DNA of 64,000 bases from an uncultured Verrucomicrobiota bacterium (GTDB taxonomy: Bacteria > Verrucomicrobiota > Kiritimatiellia > CAIVKH01): assembly GCA_937872895.1 (NCBI GenBank), contig CALMUP010000023.1, forward strand, positions 100,221 through 164,220. Reading direction: 5' to 3'. The position numbers and the translations under genes are program-made. Below the pieces are notes generated by a model that had not been told where the DNA came from, ran no database searches, and saw only the letters and a program-made list of their open reading frames with translations. Below are positions 1 to 8,958 of this stretch, piece by piece; positions within the stretch are counted from its first letter, which is position 1, and the number at the start of each line of letters is the position of its first letter.

Positions 1-1805
1 CGCCCGCGCCAACCACCCCCCGCCTTCCGCTCGCTGCGCCGATCAAGCTCCGCGGCGAAATCAGCCAGCACCGGATACCGAAACACCTCCTGCACCGGAA
101 GGATCACGCCGAAGACCGATTCCACCAGAGCCAGCATTCGCACCGCGGCCAGCGAATCACCGCCCGCCGTGAAGAAGTGGCTGTCCGGCCGGAGTCGATC
201 CACCGGCAAGATCCGCGTCCAGACCTCTGCCAACGACCGCTCGGTCGGCGTGAACGACATCCCGCCCACCGCCGGCACAACCTCGGCCGGCATGGCCCGA
301 ATCGCCCCGCGATCCACTTTGCCGCTGGGCGACAACGGCAGGACGGCAAGGAACACATACCGCGAGGGCAACATCGGGTCGGGCAACCGCTCCTGCAACC
401 AGGTGTGCAATGCGGCCGAATCCGGGGCCCCGCCGCCTTTCGGCACGATGGCCACGACGATCGAGCGCATGCCCTCCGGCGTCGCGTACCAGGTTGCCGA
501 CGCCTGCGCCACCGCGGGGTGCTCCACCAGCACCGACTCGATCTCGGCCGGATCGATGCGCACACCGCGGATCTTCATCTGGTCGTCGTTCCGCCCGTGG
601 TACAACAACAACCCTTCGCGCGACCACGACACCGTGTCGCCCGTGCGGTACACCCGCACCCCGTCGAACACCACGAACCGCTCGCGCGTCAGCGCCTCGT
701 CGCCGTGATACCCGCGCGCCACCCCGAGCCCGCCCAGGTACAACTCACCCTCCACACCCTCGGGCACGCGCCGGCCCTCCGCATCAAGGATCAACACCTC
801 GGTGTTGAGGAGCGGCTGACCGATCGGCACCGATATCGCCGACGCCGCATCGTGGGCGAGCCCTTCGGCGGTGATCCGGTAGCCGGTGGACCAGATCGTC
901 GTCTCGGTCGGCCCGTACAGGTTCCACACCTGATCGGCCCGACCCGCCAGCACACGGGCCAGCGGCACCGAGATCGCCTCCGCCGTGCTGACCAGCACAC
1001 GCAAGCGCGGAAAGTCCGGGACCCGGGCCAGCAACACCGACCACATCGACGGGCCGGTCTGCATGCAGGTCACGCCATACCGGCCGATCTCCGCGGCGAG
1101 CCGCGCCGGATCCAGCAAGTCGGTCCGACCCCGCAACAACAACCGCCCCCCGGACACCAGCGGCAGGAAGATCTCCACGACCGAGATATCAAACCCGATC
1201 GTCGAGACCGCGAGGTAACAATCGTCCGGCTGGAATCCGAACAGGCTGCGACTGGCCTGCAACAGGTTCACCACGCTGCGGTGCTCGATCCCCACCCCTT
1301 TCGGCCGCCCGGTACTGCCCGACGTGAACAGGATGTAGGCCAGGCGATCGCCGCCGGAGGCCACCCCGGCATACGGATCGACCGCGGCATGCGGGATGTG
1401 ATCGACATCAACGAGGTGTTTCGCCGCCCACGCATCACCACCGGATGCCTCCGGGTTCAACGTGGCGATCCGGGCACGGTGCGCGATCACCAGGCGGCAG
1501 CCCGACTGATCGAGGATCACCCGCTGGCGCGCCGGCGGATCATCCGGATCGACCGGCACATACGCCGCACCGTGCTTCAGGATGCCCAGCAACACCGCGA
1601 TCATGTCCGGCGTGCGCGCCATCATCACCCCGACCGGCTCCTCCGCCCGCACCCCGTGCGCTGCCAGAAACGCCGCCACCTGCGCGGCGCGTTCCGCCAA
1701 CGCCCCGTACCGGCACACATGGCCCTCGTCGACCACCACCGCCACCGCATCCGGCCGGACGCGCGCCACTGCGGCAAACAAGGCATACAGGTTCTCGTCG
1801 ATCAT
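1..1805 (-). CDS. NRPS adenylation-carrier protein (3' end beyond window)
   Basis: Partial gene: it starts at ATG 1803-1805 and stays open to the left edge, about 601 codons. It activates an amino acid as the aminoacyl-AMP and loads it on its own carrier domain. Adenylation core motifs are visible in order: A3 LFTSGSTGRPKG (about 1285-1340), A4 FDISVVEIF, A5 NLYGPTET, A7 YRTGD, A8 GRNDDQMKIRGVRI and A10 with the catalytic Lys in SGKVDR. A carrier domain with FFTAGGDSL (phosphopantetheine Ser) follows near 135-175. No condensation domain precedes the adenylation domain, so it is a starter module or a stand-alone A-PCP. By alignment with GrsA in memory, the pocket reads roughly D-I-V-Q-V-T-L-I-W; Asp235 suggests an alpha-amino acid, but I cannot name it. 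The start overlaps the P450 stop by 4 bases (ATGA). Confidence 0.92.
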   Translation of the reverse strand, partial: MIDENLYALFAAVARVRPDAVAVVVDEGHVCRYGALAERAAQVAAFLAAHGVRAEEPVGVMMARTPDMIAVLLGILKHGAAYVPVDPDDPPARQRVILDQSGCRLVIAHRARIATLNPEASGGDAWAAKHLVDVDHIPHAAVDPYAGVASGGDRLAYILFTSGSTGRPKGVGIEHRSVVNLLQASRSLFGFQPDDCYLAVSTIGFDISVVEIFLPLVSGGRLLLRGRTDLLDPARLAAEIGRYGVTCMQTGPSMWSVLLARVPDFPRLRVLVSTAEAISVPLARVLAGRADQVWNLYGPTETTIWSTGYRITAEGLAHDAASAISVPIGQPLLNTEVLILDAEGRRVPEGVEGELYLGGLGVARGYHGDEALTRERFVVFDGVRVYRTGDTVSWSREGLLLYHGRNDDQMKIRGVRIDPAEIESVLVEHPAVAQASATWYATPEGMRSIVVAIVPKGGGAPDSAALHTWLQERLPDPMLPSRYVFLAVLPLSPSGKVDRGAIRAMPAEVVPAVGGMSFTPTERSLAEVWTRILPVDRLRPDSHFFTAGGDSLAAVRMLALVESVFGVILPVQEVFRYPVLADFAAELDRRSERKAGGGWRG

Positions 1806-3091
1806 GCGGGCTCCTCCCTCGGATACAAGCGCACGGTGAAGGTCGGCGCGGGCTCCCAGCCGTACGCCCCGCGAATCGGCGCGCCATCACCCACGGATTC
1901 GATCCGGTACCGGCGCGCCACCTCGCGCACCAGCAGCACCCCCAACCGGATCGCCACGTCAGCCAGCGGACAGTAATGCTCATCCAGGCCGAACGGCGCG
2001 AACCGGTCCGCCGGAAGATCGCCGTCGCGGAAACGCTCGGGATTGAACACGAAGGGCTCGGGAAAGTACACCTCGCTCTTGTGCGACTCCCACAGGCACA
2101 GCCGAATCATGGCATGCCGGGGAATGATGAACCCGTCAAACACGAGATCCTGCTCCGCCCTCCGGATCAACCGCTCGCTCTGGTCCATGCGGAAGGTCTC
2201 GAGTACGAAGGCGCGGGCCCGTGAATTGCCCGCGGCCGGTTCGGCATCCGGCTCGTCGGCGATGCGGTCGATGGTTGCCGGGTGCTGCCCCGCATACCGG
2301 AGCAGCCAGCGGTAGAAACCCTTCATGTCGTACCGGCCCATCTCGACCATCATGATCGCATGGCCGAGCATCGCCTCGTCCAGCGCCCCCGCCGCATGCA
2401 GGCGCCGCACCACCCCGCCAACGGCCGCAGGCCGCTCGCGCAGGTCGTCGCGGATCATCGTCCGGAGCGCATGGAACGCGGCCTCCTGGCGCGGTCCCTG
2501 GTTCCACACGAGCCCGTGCGGCCCCAACGCGCGGAACCCCGCAAGCAGACGCTCGGCCAAGGGCGAGCCGTCCGGCTCACCGAAGAACACGCGGATCAAC
2601 TGCACGCTCGCGATCTCGCTCAGGGTGGCGATCAACGCCTCCACCGACAGAGCCGATCCCGCAGGAAAACGCCGCGCATAACCGGCCAGCCGCGTCGCGG
2701 CGATGCCGGCCAGGGCATCGGTTTGCTGCGCAACCGCCTCGTCCCGCAACGCAAGCACCAGGGCCTTGCGTGAGCGCCGGTGCGCCTCGCCGCGCATCTG
2801 GCGCAGAAAGCCCTCCGGATACAGGCGGGTCACGTCGATGGTCGCCGGGCGGATCCGCCCCTTGTGCTCGTGGATGAACCGCGTACACCGGTCGAGTCCG
2901 ACCACGCACACCCACAACTGACCCCACGCCACCGCCTTGAACACCGGACCATGCCGCGCCGCCAGCTCCAGCAACAGGCGCTGGTTCTTCCTCTCCTCCG
3001 CATCGAGGGCGATCAGCCTGCCGGGCGGCAGCGGATGACGGGAAACAACTCCGCGCGCCAGGGCGTTTACCATCGGCCAGCACGTCGTCAT
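1802..3091 (-). CDS. Cytochrome P450 with atypical I-helix and heme loop
   Basis: 429 residues, normal for a bacterial P450. The K-helix ExxR is ETFR (298-301), followed by NPERF (350-354). The heme loop FGLDEHYCPL holds the axial Cys374, but the Gly normally two residues after Cys is Leu, and the earlier Gly is Asp. The I-helix region (about 244-260, VEMGRYDMKG) lacks the usual (A/G)Gx(D/E)T oxygen-activation motif. It therefore belongs to the P450 superfamily, but its oxygen or peroxide chemistry may be non-standard. It sits between GNAT and NRPS genes with 4-base overlaps on both sides, so a tailoring or precursor-modifying role in the same pathway is likely. No membrane anchor is evident. 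No ferredoxin partner lies in the window. Confidence 0.85.
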   Translation of the reverse strand: MTTCWPMVNALARGVVSRHPLPPGRLIALDAEERKNQRLLLELAARHGPVFKAVAWGQLWVCVVGLDRCTRFIHEHKGRIRPATIDVTRLYPEGFLRQMRGEAHRRSRKALVLALRDEAVAQQTDALAGIAATRLAGYARRFPAGSALSVEALIATLSEIASVQLIRVFFGEPDGSPLAERLLAGFRALGPHGLVWNQGPRQEAAFHALRTMIRDDLRERPAAVGGVVRRLHAAGALDEAMLGHAIMMVEMGRYDMKGFYRWLLRYAGQHPATIDRIADEPDAEPAAGNSRARAFVLETFRMDQSERLIRRAEQDLVFDGFIIPRHAMIRLCLWESHKSEVYFPEPFVFNPERFRDGDLPADRFAPFGLDEHYCPLADVAIRLGVLLVREVARRYRIESVGDGAPIRGAYGWEPAPTFTVRLYPREEPA

Positions 3092-3693
3092 GCCGACCGC
3101 TCCGGTACCGCACGCAAACGTTCCGGACGGGCGCGCGAGCCAACGGTCCAGCGACCCAGCACGCGCAGGGTGAACCCCCGGTCCACCTCGCGTCCGTTCA
3201 TTTTATCCTTGAAGCGCAAGGCGGATTGGTTGTCGTTCAGCGTGACGCTGTAGCATCGTGTGCGGCCCTTTGCCGCGAGGTCCCGGTGGAGACGGCGGCG
3301 AATCCTGCCGGCGAGACCCAGCCCCCGGTATTCCGGAAGGGTGTAGGCGTCGAACAGGTACGCCTCGCTCTCCAGCAGGGGGAAACAGTAGGTTTCAAAC
3401 TGGAAGAGCCCGAACGAGGCCCACGAGAAGGCGACAACGCGGCGGTTCTTCAAGGCCGCCAGGCAGATATTGCGGCAAAGGAATCGCGCGCGAAGATCCT
3501 CGGCGCTGGTGGCGCGGCCCGGCAGGCACAACAGCTCATCCGTCCGCTCCTCGCCGATGTAGGCGAACTCGAAACCGGAAGGTGCTTCGCCTGGAGCCGC
3601 GGCATCCCCGGCCTGCACATCCTCCCGGAAAACCTTGTACCTTGCCAAGGAAACCGGGAACCGCACAACGGACGTTGGGCGCCGGCTCGTCAC
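3088..3693 (-). CDS. GNAT-family N-acetyltransferase
   Basis: 201 residues. The acetyl-CoA binding signature is visible as YRGLGLAG (Q/RxxGxG/A) followed by a basic helix, with the preceding beta-4 strand AYLFDAYTLPE. The C-terminal part, with TLNDNQSALRFKDKMN, is the usual GNAT motif B region. The acceptor is unknown. The gene overlaps BKACE upstream and the P450 downstream by 4 bases each, so it belongs to the same transcript; acylation of the peptide product or an intermediate is a reasonable inference. About 60 N-terminal residues before the fold have no recognisable motif. Confidence 0.8.
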   Translation of the reverse strand: MTSRRPTSVVRFPVSLARYKVFREDVQAGDAAAPGEAPSGFEFAYIGEERTDELLCLPGRATSAEDLRARFLCRNICLAALKNRRVVAFSWASFGLFQFETYCFPLLESEAYLFDAYTLPEYRGLGLAGRIRRRLHRDLAAKGRTRCYSVTLNDNQSALRFKDKMNGREVDRGFTLRVLGRWTVGSRARPERLRAVPERSA

Positions 3694-4526
3694 GACGGCA
3701 ACCCCAGCAGCGCACGGGCCTCCCGATGCGTGCAGGGGGCCAGACCCATGCGCGAGGCGATTTCAAGGATGCGCACGAGCAGCTCGCGGTTGGAGGCCGG
3801 CTGCGACCGCGCGTCATCGATCCACAGGTTGTCCTCCAGGCCGATGCGCACCCCGCCGCCGGAGGCCAGGGCCATCACATTCATCGGGAGTTGCGCCCGT
3901 CCCACGCCGCCCGCCGACCACAGCGATCCGGACGGAAGATCCCGGATCATCACGCCGAGGTGGAGCGGATCGGCCTGGGCGCACGCGATGTTCCCCAAGA
4001 TAAGGTTGAAGTAGAATGGAGGCTTCAGGATGCCTTTGCGCTCGAGGTATTTCGCGTAGTTGATCATGCCGGCGTCGAACACCTCCAGCTCCGGCGTGAT
4101 GCCGCGCTCGTGCATGCGCCGGGCGAGGGATTGGATCATGTCGGGGCTGTTGACGCTGGCCCCGGTGTTGAAGTTCAGCGAGCCCAGGGTCAGGCTCGCC
4201 ATATCGGGCTTCTCGATGCCCTCGAGATTAAGGACCTCGGCCCGCTTCTCGAACTCCGGCCAATGGCGCCCGCTGGTGGACACGCCGATGACCAGGTCGG
4301 GAAATGCGGAGCGGATGGACCGGATGATCGACCCGTACACCTCCTTGCGGTGGGTGGGGTGTCCGGTTTCCGGATCGCGCGCATGCACATGCACCATGTT
4401 CGCACCCAGCGCGACGGCGTCCCGCACATCGCGCAGGATTTCGTCCGGCGTGATCGGCACATGCGGGTTCATCTCCCGCGAGGGAATCATGCCGTTCGGG
4501 GTGAAGTTGAGCAGGAATTTTCGCAT
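3690..4526 (-). CDS. BKACE / DUF849 beta-keto acid cleavage enzyme
   Basis: 278 residues, typical for the family (3-keto-5-aminohexanoate cleavage enzyme, Kce, is the founder). Family members are TIM barrels with a divalent metal that react a beta-keto acid with acetyl-CoA to give acetoacetate and a CoA ester. The metal-binding HVHARD (46-51), the opening FTPNGMIPS and the later SAGGVGRAQLP and GGGVRIGLEDN segments are characteristic. Substrate specificity cannot be read from sequence. It is the first gene of the BKACE-GNAT-P450-NRPS set, which suggests it supplies or removes a CoA-linked building block. A 59-base gap with a weak inverted repeat (4537-4551) separates it from rlmN, so read-through from rlmN is possible. 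Confidence 0.88.
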   Translation of the reverse strand: MRKFLLNFTPNGMIPSREMNPHVPITPDEILRDVRDAVALGANMVHVHARDPETGHPTHRKEVYGSIIRSIRSAFPDLVIGVSTSGRHWPEFEKRAEVLNLEGIEKPDMASLTLGSLNFNTGASVNSPDMIQSLARRMHERGITPELEVFDAGMINYAKYLERKGILKPPFYFNLILGNIACAQADPLHLGVMIRDLPSGSLWSAGGVGRAQLPMNVMALASGGGVRIGLEDNLWIDDARSQPASNRELLVRILEIASRMGLAPCTHREARALLGLPS

Positions 4527-4585
4527 GATGCCTGCAACCCTTTCACAGGGTGGACACGACCGTCAAGGTTGGTTGAACCACACGG

Positions 4586-5683
4586 TCAGGTGGCGGCCGA
4601 ACCGGCCAACTGCCCGCAGGCCGCGGCGATGTCGCCGCCGCGCTCGACGCGGACCGTGCAGGGCACCCCGCGGTCGAGCAGGACCTGCTGGAACGCGTTG
4701 ACGCGCTGGCGGCCGGACCGGCTGAGCGGTGTGCCCGGCACCGGGTTCCACGGGATCAGGTTGACGTGGCACAACAGGGGGTTCGGGCCGCGCAGCAGTT
4801 TCGCCAGCCGCTCGGCGTGCTCGGGCAGGTCGTTCTTCTCCTGCAGCAGCACGTACTCGAAGGAGACGCGGCGGTTGGTCTTCTCGACGTAGGTGCGCAC
4901 CGCGTCGATCAGGTCTCGGATCGGATACCGCTTGTTCACCGGCATCATGTCGGCGCGCAGGTCGTCGTCGGGCGAATGCAGCGAGATGGCCAGGTTGACC
5001 TGCAACTTCTCCTCGGCGAGCTTGAGGATGCCGGGCACGAGGCCGACCGTGGAGACGGTAAAACTGCGCGCGCCCATGTTGAACCCGTTCGGATCGTGCA
5101 GCCGCTCCACCGCCGCCCACCAGTTCGCGTAGTTGTTGAACGGCTCGCCCATGCCCATGAACACGACGTTGCCGAGCGCCTTGGGCAGGTCGTCCGCGAT
5201 CGCCGCCTTCTCGGCGCGGATCGTGCGCAACTCGCGCACCGCCCAGTACACCTGCTCGACGATCTGCCCGCTGGTGAGGTCGTGCAGGAAACCGAGCTTG
5301 CCGGTGGCGCAGAAGGTGCAGGCCATCGGACACCCCGACTGCGAGGACACGCAGACCGTCGCCCGGTCGCGGTACACCATCAGCACCGACTCGACCGGTG
5401 ACCCGTCGGCCATCTGGAACAAGGCCTTGCGGGTCAGGCCGTCGTCGCCGTGCTGCTGGCCGACATGCTTCAGCGTGAACAGGTCCGCATCGCGAACCAG
5501 CCGCTCGCGCAACGCCTTGGGCAGGTCGGTCATCTCCTCGACCGAACCGACCACGTTGACGTGCAGGTGGCGGTAGATCTGCTTCGCCCGGAACCCGGGC
5601 TCGCCCCACGAGGCCAGCAACGCCGCCAGTTCGGGCGGGGTGAGATCGTACAGCGCGGGACGCGCATGGGCTGTTTCCGTCAT
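4586..5683 (-). CDS. rlmN: 23S rRNA (adenine-C2)-methyltransferase RlmN
   Basis: 365 residues. This radical SAM enzyme methylates A2503 of 23S rRNA (and A37 of some tRNAs) at C2. The CxxxCxxC cluster is in [16 protein letters not shown], and [20 protein letters not shown] and the late ISLHSPDD segment are hallmark RlmN blocks. The N-terminal accessory domain ([24 protein letters not shown]) is present. Length and motif order are standard. It is a housekeeping gene located 19 bases downstream of the nucleotidyltransferase gene on the same strand. Confidence 0.97.
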   Translation of the reverse strand: MTETAHARPALYDLTPPELAALLASWGEPGFRAKQIYRHLHVNVVGSVEEMTDLPKALRERLVRDADLFTLKHVGQQHGDDGLTRKALFQMADGSPVESVLMVYRDRATVCVSSQSGCPMACTFCATGKLGFLHDLTSGQIVEQVYWAVRELRTIRAEKAAIADDLPKALGNVVFMGMGEPFNNYANWWAAVERLHDPNGFNMGARSFTVSTVGLVPGILKLAEEKLQVNLAISLHSPDDDLRADMMPVNKRYPIRDLIDAVRTYVEKTNRRVSFEYVLLQEKNDLPEHAERLAKLLRGPNPLLCHVNLIPWNPVPGTPLSRSGRQRVNAFQQVLLDRGVPCTVRVERGGDIAAACGQLAGSAAT

Positions 5684-5702
5684 GCTATGCCATGCTCCAT
5701 GC

Positions 5703-6158
5703 TCAACCCTTCGGTCTCCGTTGCTTGAGAACCTCGACGTCGGCCAGATCCTTCAACCGTCCGGACGCCGTCTTGTTGATGATCAGGTCATCCACCGAAG
5801 GGACGCGGATCGTCAAACCATCCACATCGACCGACTCGGATCGGGCATAGGTTTCCTCAAAGACCAGACCCGTCGCCCCCGTGATGATGTCAATGCGGCG
5901 AGGCGCGACGCCGATCTGGAAAAGCGTGTCATCGCGTTGAAGGTCGGCGTTGCTGATGCTGTGGAGTGGCGCACCAAACCGTCCCAGGGCCCGGATGACC
6001 GCCTCGGCATTTTCCGGAGATGGCATCACCCATACATCCATGTCCATGGTTGCCCGCGGATAACCATGGACCGCGAGGGCAAAGGCTCCCACCAGCATGA
6101 ACTTAACGTTCTCTGCGGCCAAGCACCGCAACATGTCGTTGTAATCTTCGTTCAACAT
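5703..6158 (-). CDS. Small nucleotidyltransferase, possible toxin-antitoxin-like
   Basis: 151 residues. The N-terminal half carries a minimal nucleotidyltransferase motif: [19 protein letters not shown] followed by MDVWV, with the paired acidic residues of the DxD metal site. A later segment PRRIDIITG provides another acidic strand. Such DUF6036/AbiEii-like nucleotidyltransferases are often encoded beside a small partner. Here the gene overlaps the upstream small ORF by 56 bases, an unusually long overlap that suggests coupled translation. The target nucleotide or RNA is unknown. It may simply be a housekeeping or orphan NTase. Confidence 0.75.
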   Translation of the reverse strand: MLNEDYNDMLRCLAAENVKFMLVGAFALAVHGYPRATMDMDVWVMPSPENAEAVIRALGRFGAPLHSISNADLQRDDTLFQIGVAPRRIDIITGATGLVFEETYARSESVDVDGLTIRVPSVDDLIINKTASGRLKDLADVEVLKQRRPKG

Positions 6159-6294
6159 CGAAGTTCTTGTTCAGCGAGGCCGTATCCCGGGTCAATGCCC
6201 AGACCATGGCCAACCGTTCCGCCTTGGTGCCGGTAACGTAGTCATCGTCTTTCCGGTCGGTGATTTTACCCACATGAATCCGGGTTTTATCCAT
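6103..6294 (-). CDS. Small partner protein upstream of nucleotidyltransferase
   Basis: 63 residues. The core ERLAMVWALTRDTAS followed by VERRLQRHV resembles small proteins commonly found directly upstream of nucleotidyltransferase-domain genes. On the coding strand an AGGGTG ribosome binding site lies a few bases before ATG 6294. It overlaps the next gene by 56 bases in another frame. No catalytic motif is visible; an antitoxin or adaptor role is inferred from gene order only. The divergent MscS-like gene begins 88 bases away, so the promoters face away from each other in 6295-6382. Confidence 0.65.
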   Translation of the reverse strand: MDKTRIHVGKITDRKDDDYVTGTKAERLAMVWALTRDTASLNKNFDVERRLQRHVAVLGRRER

Positions 6295-6382
6295 ACACGC
6301 ACCCTAACATGCACCCCGGACGGTGGCAATGCACGATCGGAGGGTTGCTTGTAAAACGGCATGGGTTTGCTACGTTTTCGCC

Positions 6383-8053
6383 ATGACCACCATTTTCTTC
6401 CGCGCTGGCCTGCTGTGCCTTATCCTTTCCGCCGCGACACACCACCCAGCCGACGCGAATCCGCCCGACCCCATCCCGTCGGAAACGCCCATTGCCGTGG
6501 ACCAGAGCACCATCCAGTCGCTGGAGGCGCTGGAGCGGTCGCTGGCCGCGAAGGAACAGGAACTCGCCGCGCTGCAGAACCGCCTGGCCGCCGCCACGGA
6601 TGACCTGTCGCGCGAGGAGCTGCGCGCCCAGGTCGTCGCGTTGCGCAAGGACCTCGATGACCAGCGCCGCCAGTTCGAGCGGTTCGCGGTGGACATCGAC
6701 CTCGCCCCGTTCATCCCCGCGAGCGAGCCGCAGAAGTTCGACTGGCAGGAGAAGGTGAACGAGCTGCTCGAACCGATCATGGCCGAGATCGAGAGCGCAA
6801 CCGCCGAGTCGCGCGCGATCGGCGAGCTGCGCGGCCAGTTGAACGAAGTGGGCAAACGCCGCGACCTCGCCGCCGAAGCCGTGGCGAACCTCGATAGCCT
6901 GCTCCAGCAACCCGCCTCGCCGGAATTGACCTCCCGCCTGACCACCCGCCGCGCCGCCTGGGTCCGCACCCTCGAGGACGCCAACAACGAATTCACCGCC
7001 CTCGACCTCCAGCTCCAGAGCCGCCTGGCCACCCGTTCCTCGGTGCTCGACCAGAGCACGAAGTACGCGCGGCGGTTCTTCCAGACCCGCGGCCTGAACC
7101 TGCTGCTCGGCGTGCTCGCCTTCTGCGCGGTGTTCTTCGCCTTCCGGCTGGCCGAACGCCTGCTCCACCGCGCCCGCGCCGCCTCGACAAAAAAGAGTTT
7201 CAGCTCGCGCCTGAGTGCGCTGCTGTTCCACCTGTTCAGCGTGCTCGGCGGCCTGCTGGCCATGATGGCGGTGTTCAACCTGGTTGGCGACTGGTTCATG
7301 CTCGGCATCATCGTGATCTTCCTGATCGGCGTGGCCTGGGCCGGTGTGAACACGCTGCCGCAGCAGATCGAGACCATCAAGCTGATGCTGAACATCGGCG
7401 CGGTGAAGGAAGGCGAGGCACTGGTGGTGGAGGGCCTGCCCTACCGCGTGGAGTCGCTCGGCTTCGCCGCGAAACTGGTGAACCCGCTGCTCGACGGCGG
7501 CACCCGCATCCTGCCGGTGAAGTACCTGGTCGGCCAGCACTCGCGCGCCCCCGGCACCGACGAAGCCTGGTTCCCCTGCCGCACCGGCGACTGGGTGTCG
7601 CTGCCCGACGGCGTGACCGGCCGCGTCGCCATCCAGACCCCCGGCCACGTCACCGTCATCCAGCCCGGCGGCGCCCATGCCGTCTACCCCACCACCGACT
7701 TCCTCGCCCGCCGCCCGGTGAACCTCTCCCGCGGCTTCCGCCTCGAATCCACCATCGGCCTCGCCTACCGCCACCTCGGCGAAGCGACCGACACCATCCC
7801 CGCCCTGCTGACCGGACACCTGCGCACCGGCCTCGCCGCGCTGCTCCCGGCCGACCAGATCGCCGCCGTGCGCGTGGACTTCGCCGCCGCCGGATCCTCC
7901 TCGCTCAACCTGGTCGCCACCGTCGACCTGCACGGCCCCGCCGCCGAACGCGAACGCGACCTGCGCTTCGCCCTGCAACGCCTGCTCGTCACCGCCTGCC
8001 GCGACCACGGCTGGGAAATCCCCTTCCCGCAACTCACCATCCACCAGGCCTAG
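6383..8053 (+). CDS. MscS-like mechanosensitive channel with periplasmic coiled coil
   Basis: 556 residues from the ATG at 6383, chosen because it opens a signal peptide (FFRAGLLCLILSAATHHPADA); an in-frame ATG 20 codons upstream has no such feature. After the signal comes a long Leu/Ala/Glu-rich coiled coil (about 35-220), then two or three membrane segments (LNLLLGVLAFCAVFFAF; LLAMMAVFNLVGDWFMLGIIVIFLIG) and a soluble C-terminal region that starts like the MscS beta domain (VKEGEALVVEGLPYRVESLGF). The role would be gated ion release in the envelope. The pore helix is less canonical than in MscS, so MscS-superfamily is as far as I would go. Confidence 0.72.
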   Translation: MTTIFFRAGLLCLILSAATHHPADANPPDPIPSETPIAVDQSTIQSLEALERSLAAKEQELAALQNRLAAATDDLSREELRAQVVALRKDLDDQRRQFERFAVDIDLAPFIPASEPQKFDWQEKVNELLEPIMAEIESATAESRAIGELRGQLNEVGKRRDLAAEAVANLDSLLQQPASPELTSRLTTRRAAWVRTLEDANNEFTALDLQLQSRLATRSSVLDQSTKYARRFFQTRGLNLLLGVLAFCAVFFAFRLAERLLHRARAASTKKSFSSRLSALLFHLFSVLGGLLAMMAVFNLVGDWFMLGIIVIFLIGVAWAGVNTLPQQIETIKLMLNIGAVKEGEALVVEGLPYRVESLGFAAKLVNPLLDGGTRILPVKYLVGQHSRAPGTDEAWFPCRTGDWVSLPDGVTGRVAIQTPGHVTVIQPGGAHAVYPTTDFLARRPVNLSRGFRLESTIGLAYRHLGEATDTIPALLTGHLRTGLAALLPADQIAAVRVDFAAAGSSSLNLVATVDLHGPAAERERDLRFALQRLLVTACRDHGWEIPFPQLTIHQA

Positions 8054-8103
8054 CCCGGAAATTCCGGATCACAGTTGTCATACCATGTGACCGTGCTCTG
8101 ATC

Positions 8104-8175
8104 TGGAGGGACGCGCTCCCGCGCGTCCGCACGGCGTATATCGCGACTGCGGGCACGCGGAAGCGTGCCCCTCCA
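8104..8175. repeat. Imperfect inverted repeat element TGGAGGG...CCCTCCA
   Basis: A 72-base unit in the gap after the MscS-like gene. Its left end TGGAGGGACGCGCTCCCGCG and its right end, read in reverse complement, TGGAGGGGCACGCTTCCGCG, match with few differences over about 25 bases. The middle (about 20 bases) is unrelated. Each arm also contains its own small hairpin. It looks like a mobile or regulatory palindromic repeat rather than a simple terminator. Confidence 0.6.
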
Positions 8176-8231
8176 TGTGCATAGCTATTTCCGGGACAGG
8201 AGACTAGCACCACGCAGTTACACCGGGACAT

Positions 8232-8266
8232 CTTCGGGAGGGCGAGACTCCCGTCGAGCCGCGCCG
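8232..8266. repeat. Second GC-rich palindromic repeat-like segment
   Basis: CGGGAGGGCGAGACTCCCG contains arms CGGGAG and CTCCCG around a 7-base loop, followed by TCGAGCCGCGCC. It lies 57 bases from the first element, ahead of dctQ. Layout suggests another member of an interspersed palindromic repeat family. The remaining gap (8054-8323) shows no gene. Confidence 0.45.
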
Positions 8267-8323
8267 GCACCACCGTTTCCAAGCTTGTGCGCCTCGCGGA
8301 GGCGCTACTACACTGCGCCCCAC

Positions 8324-8958
8324 GTGAAACCCGGAGCCGACAACTGGATCGACCGCCTGAACGAGCGCATCGGCCGCCTCGCCGCGTGGCTGGTGGTCGT
8401 CGTGATCCTGCTCGGCGCATGGAACGCCCTCGCCCGCTACATCAGCCGCTTCACCGAGCTGAACATCAGCTCGAACGCCTACCTCGAACTCCAGTGGTAC
8501 CTGTTCAGCATGATCTTCCTGCTCGGCGGGGCCTACACGCTGAAACGCGATGAACATGTCCGCGTCGACGTTCTGTACCAGCGCTGGTCGCCGCGCATCC
8601 GGGCCCGCATCGACGTGGCCGGCACGCTGGTGTTCCTGATTCCGTTCTGCGTGTTCATCCTGATCACCTCGTGGTTCCCGGTGCGCAACGCCTGGGCCAT
8701 CCGCGAAATGTCGCCCGACCCCGGCGGCCTGCCCCGCTACCCGATCAAGACCCTGATCCCGATCGCGTTCGCCCTGGTGCTGCTGCAGGCGGTGTCGCAA
8801 TTGATCAAGCGCTGGCGGGTGATGAAGGGGATGGGGATGGGAATGGGGATGGGGATGGAATACGCAACGTCCAACGTCCAACCTCCAACATCCAGCAAGG
8901 AAGAGGCGACTCGTCCTCCTTCAATCGCAACTCAGCGAAACACCGAAGGCGGCTCGCG

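Noticed and set aside
177..1976. Long plus-strand open frame opposite the NRPS and P450 genes
   Set aside because: It is Arg/His/Pro-rich with no domain, and lies over genuine adenylation motifs on the minus strand; a typical artefact of high GC content.
6287..8044. 585-codon minus-strand open frame opposite the MscS-like gene
   Set aside because: Gly/Glu/Gln/His-rich low-complexity translation, antisense to a gene with signal peptide and membrane segments.
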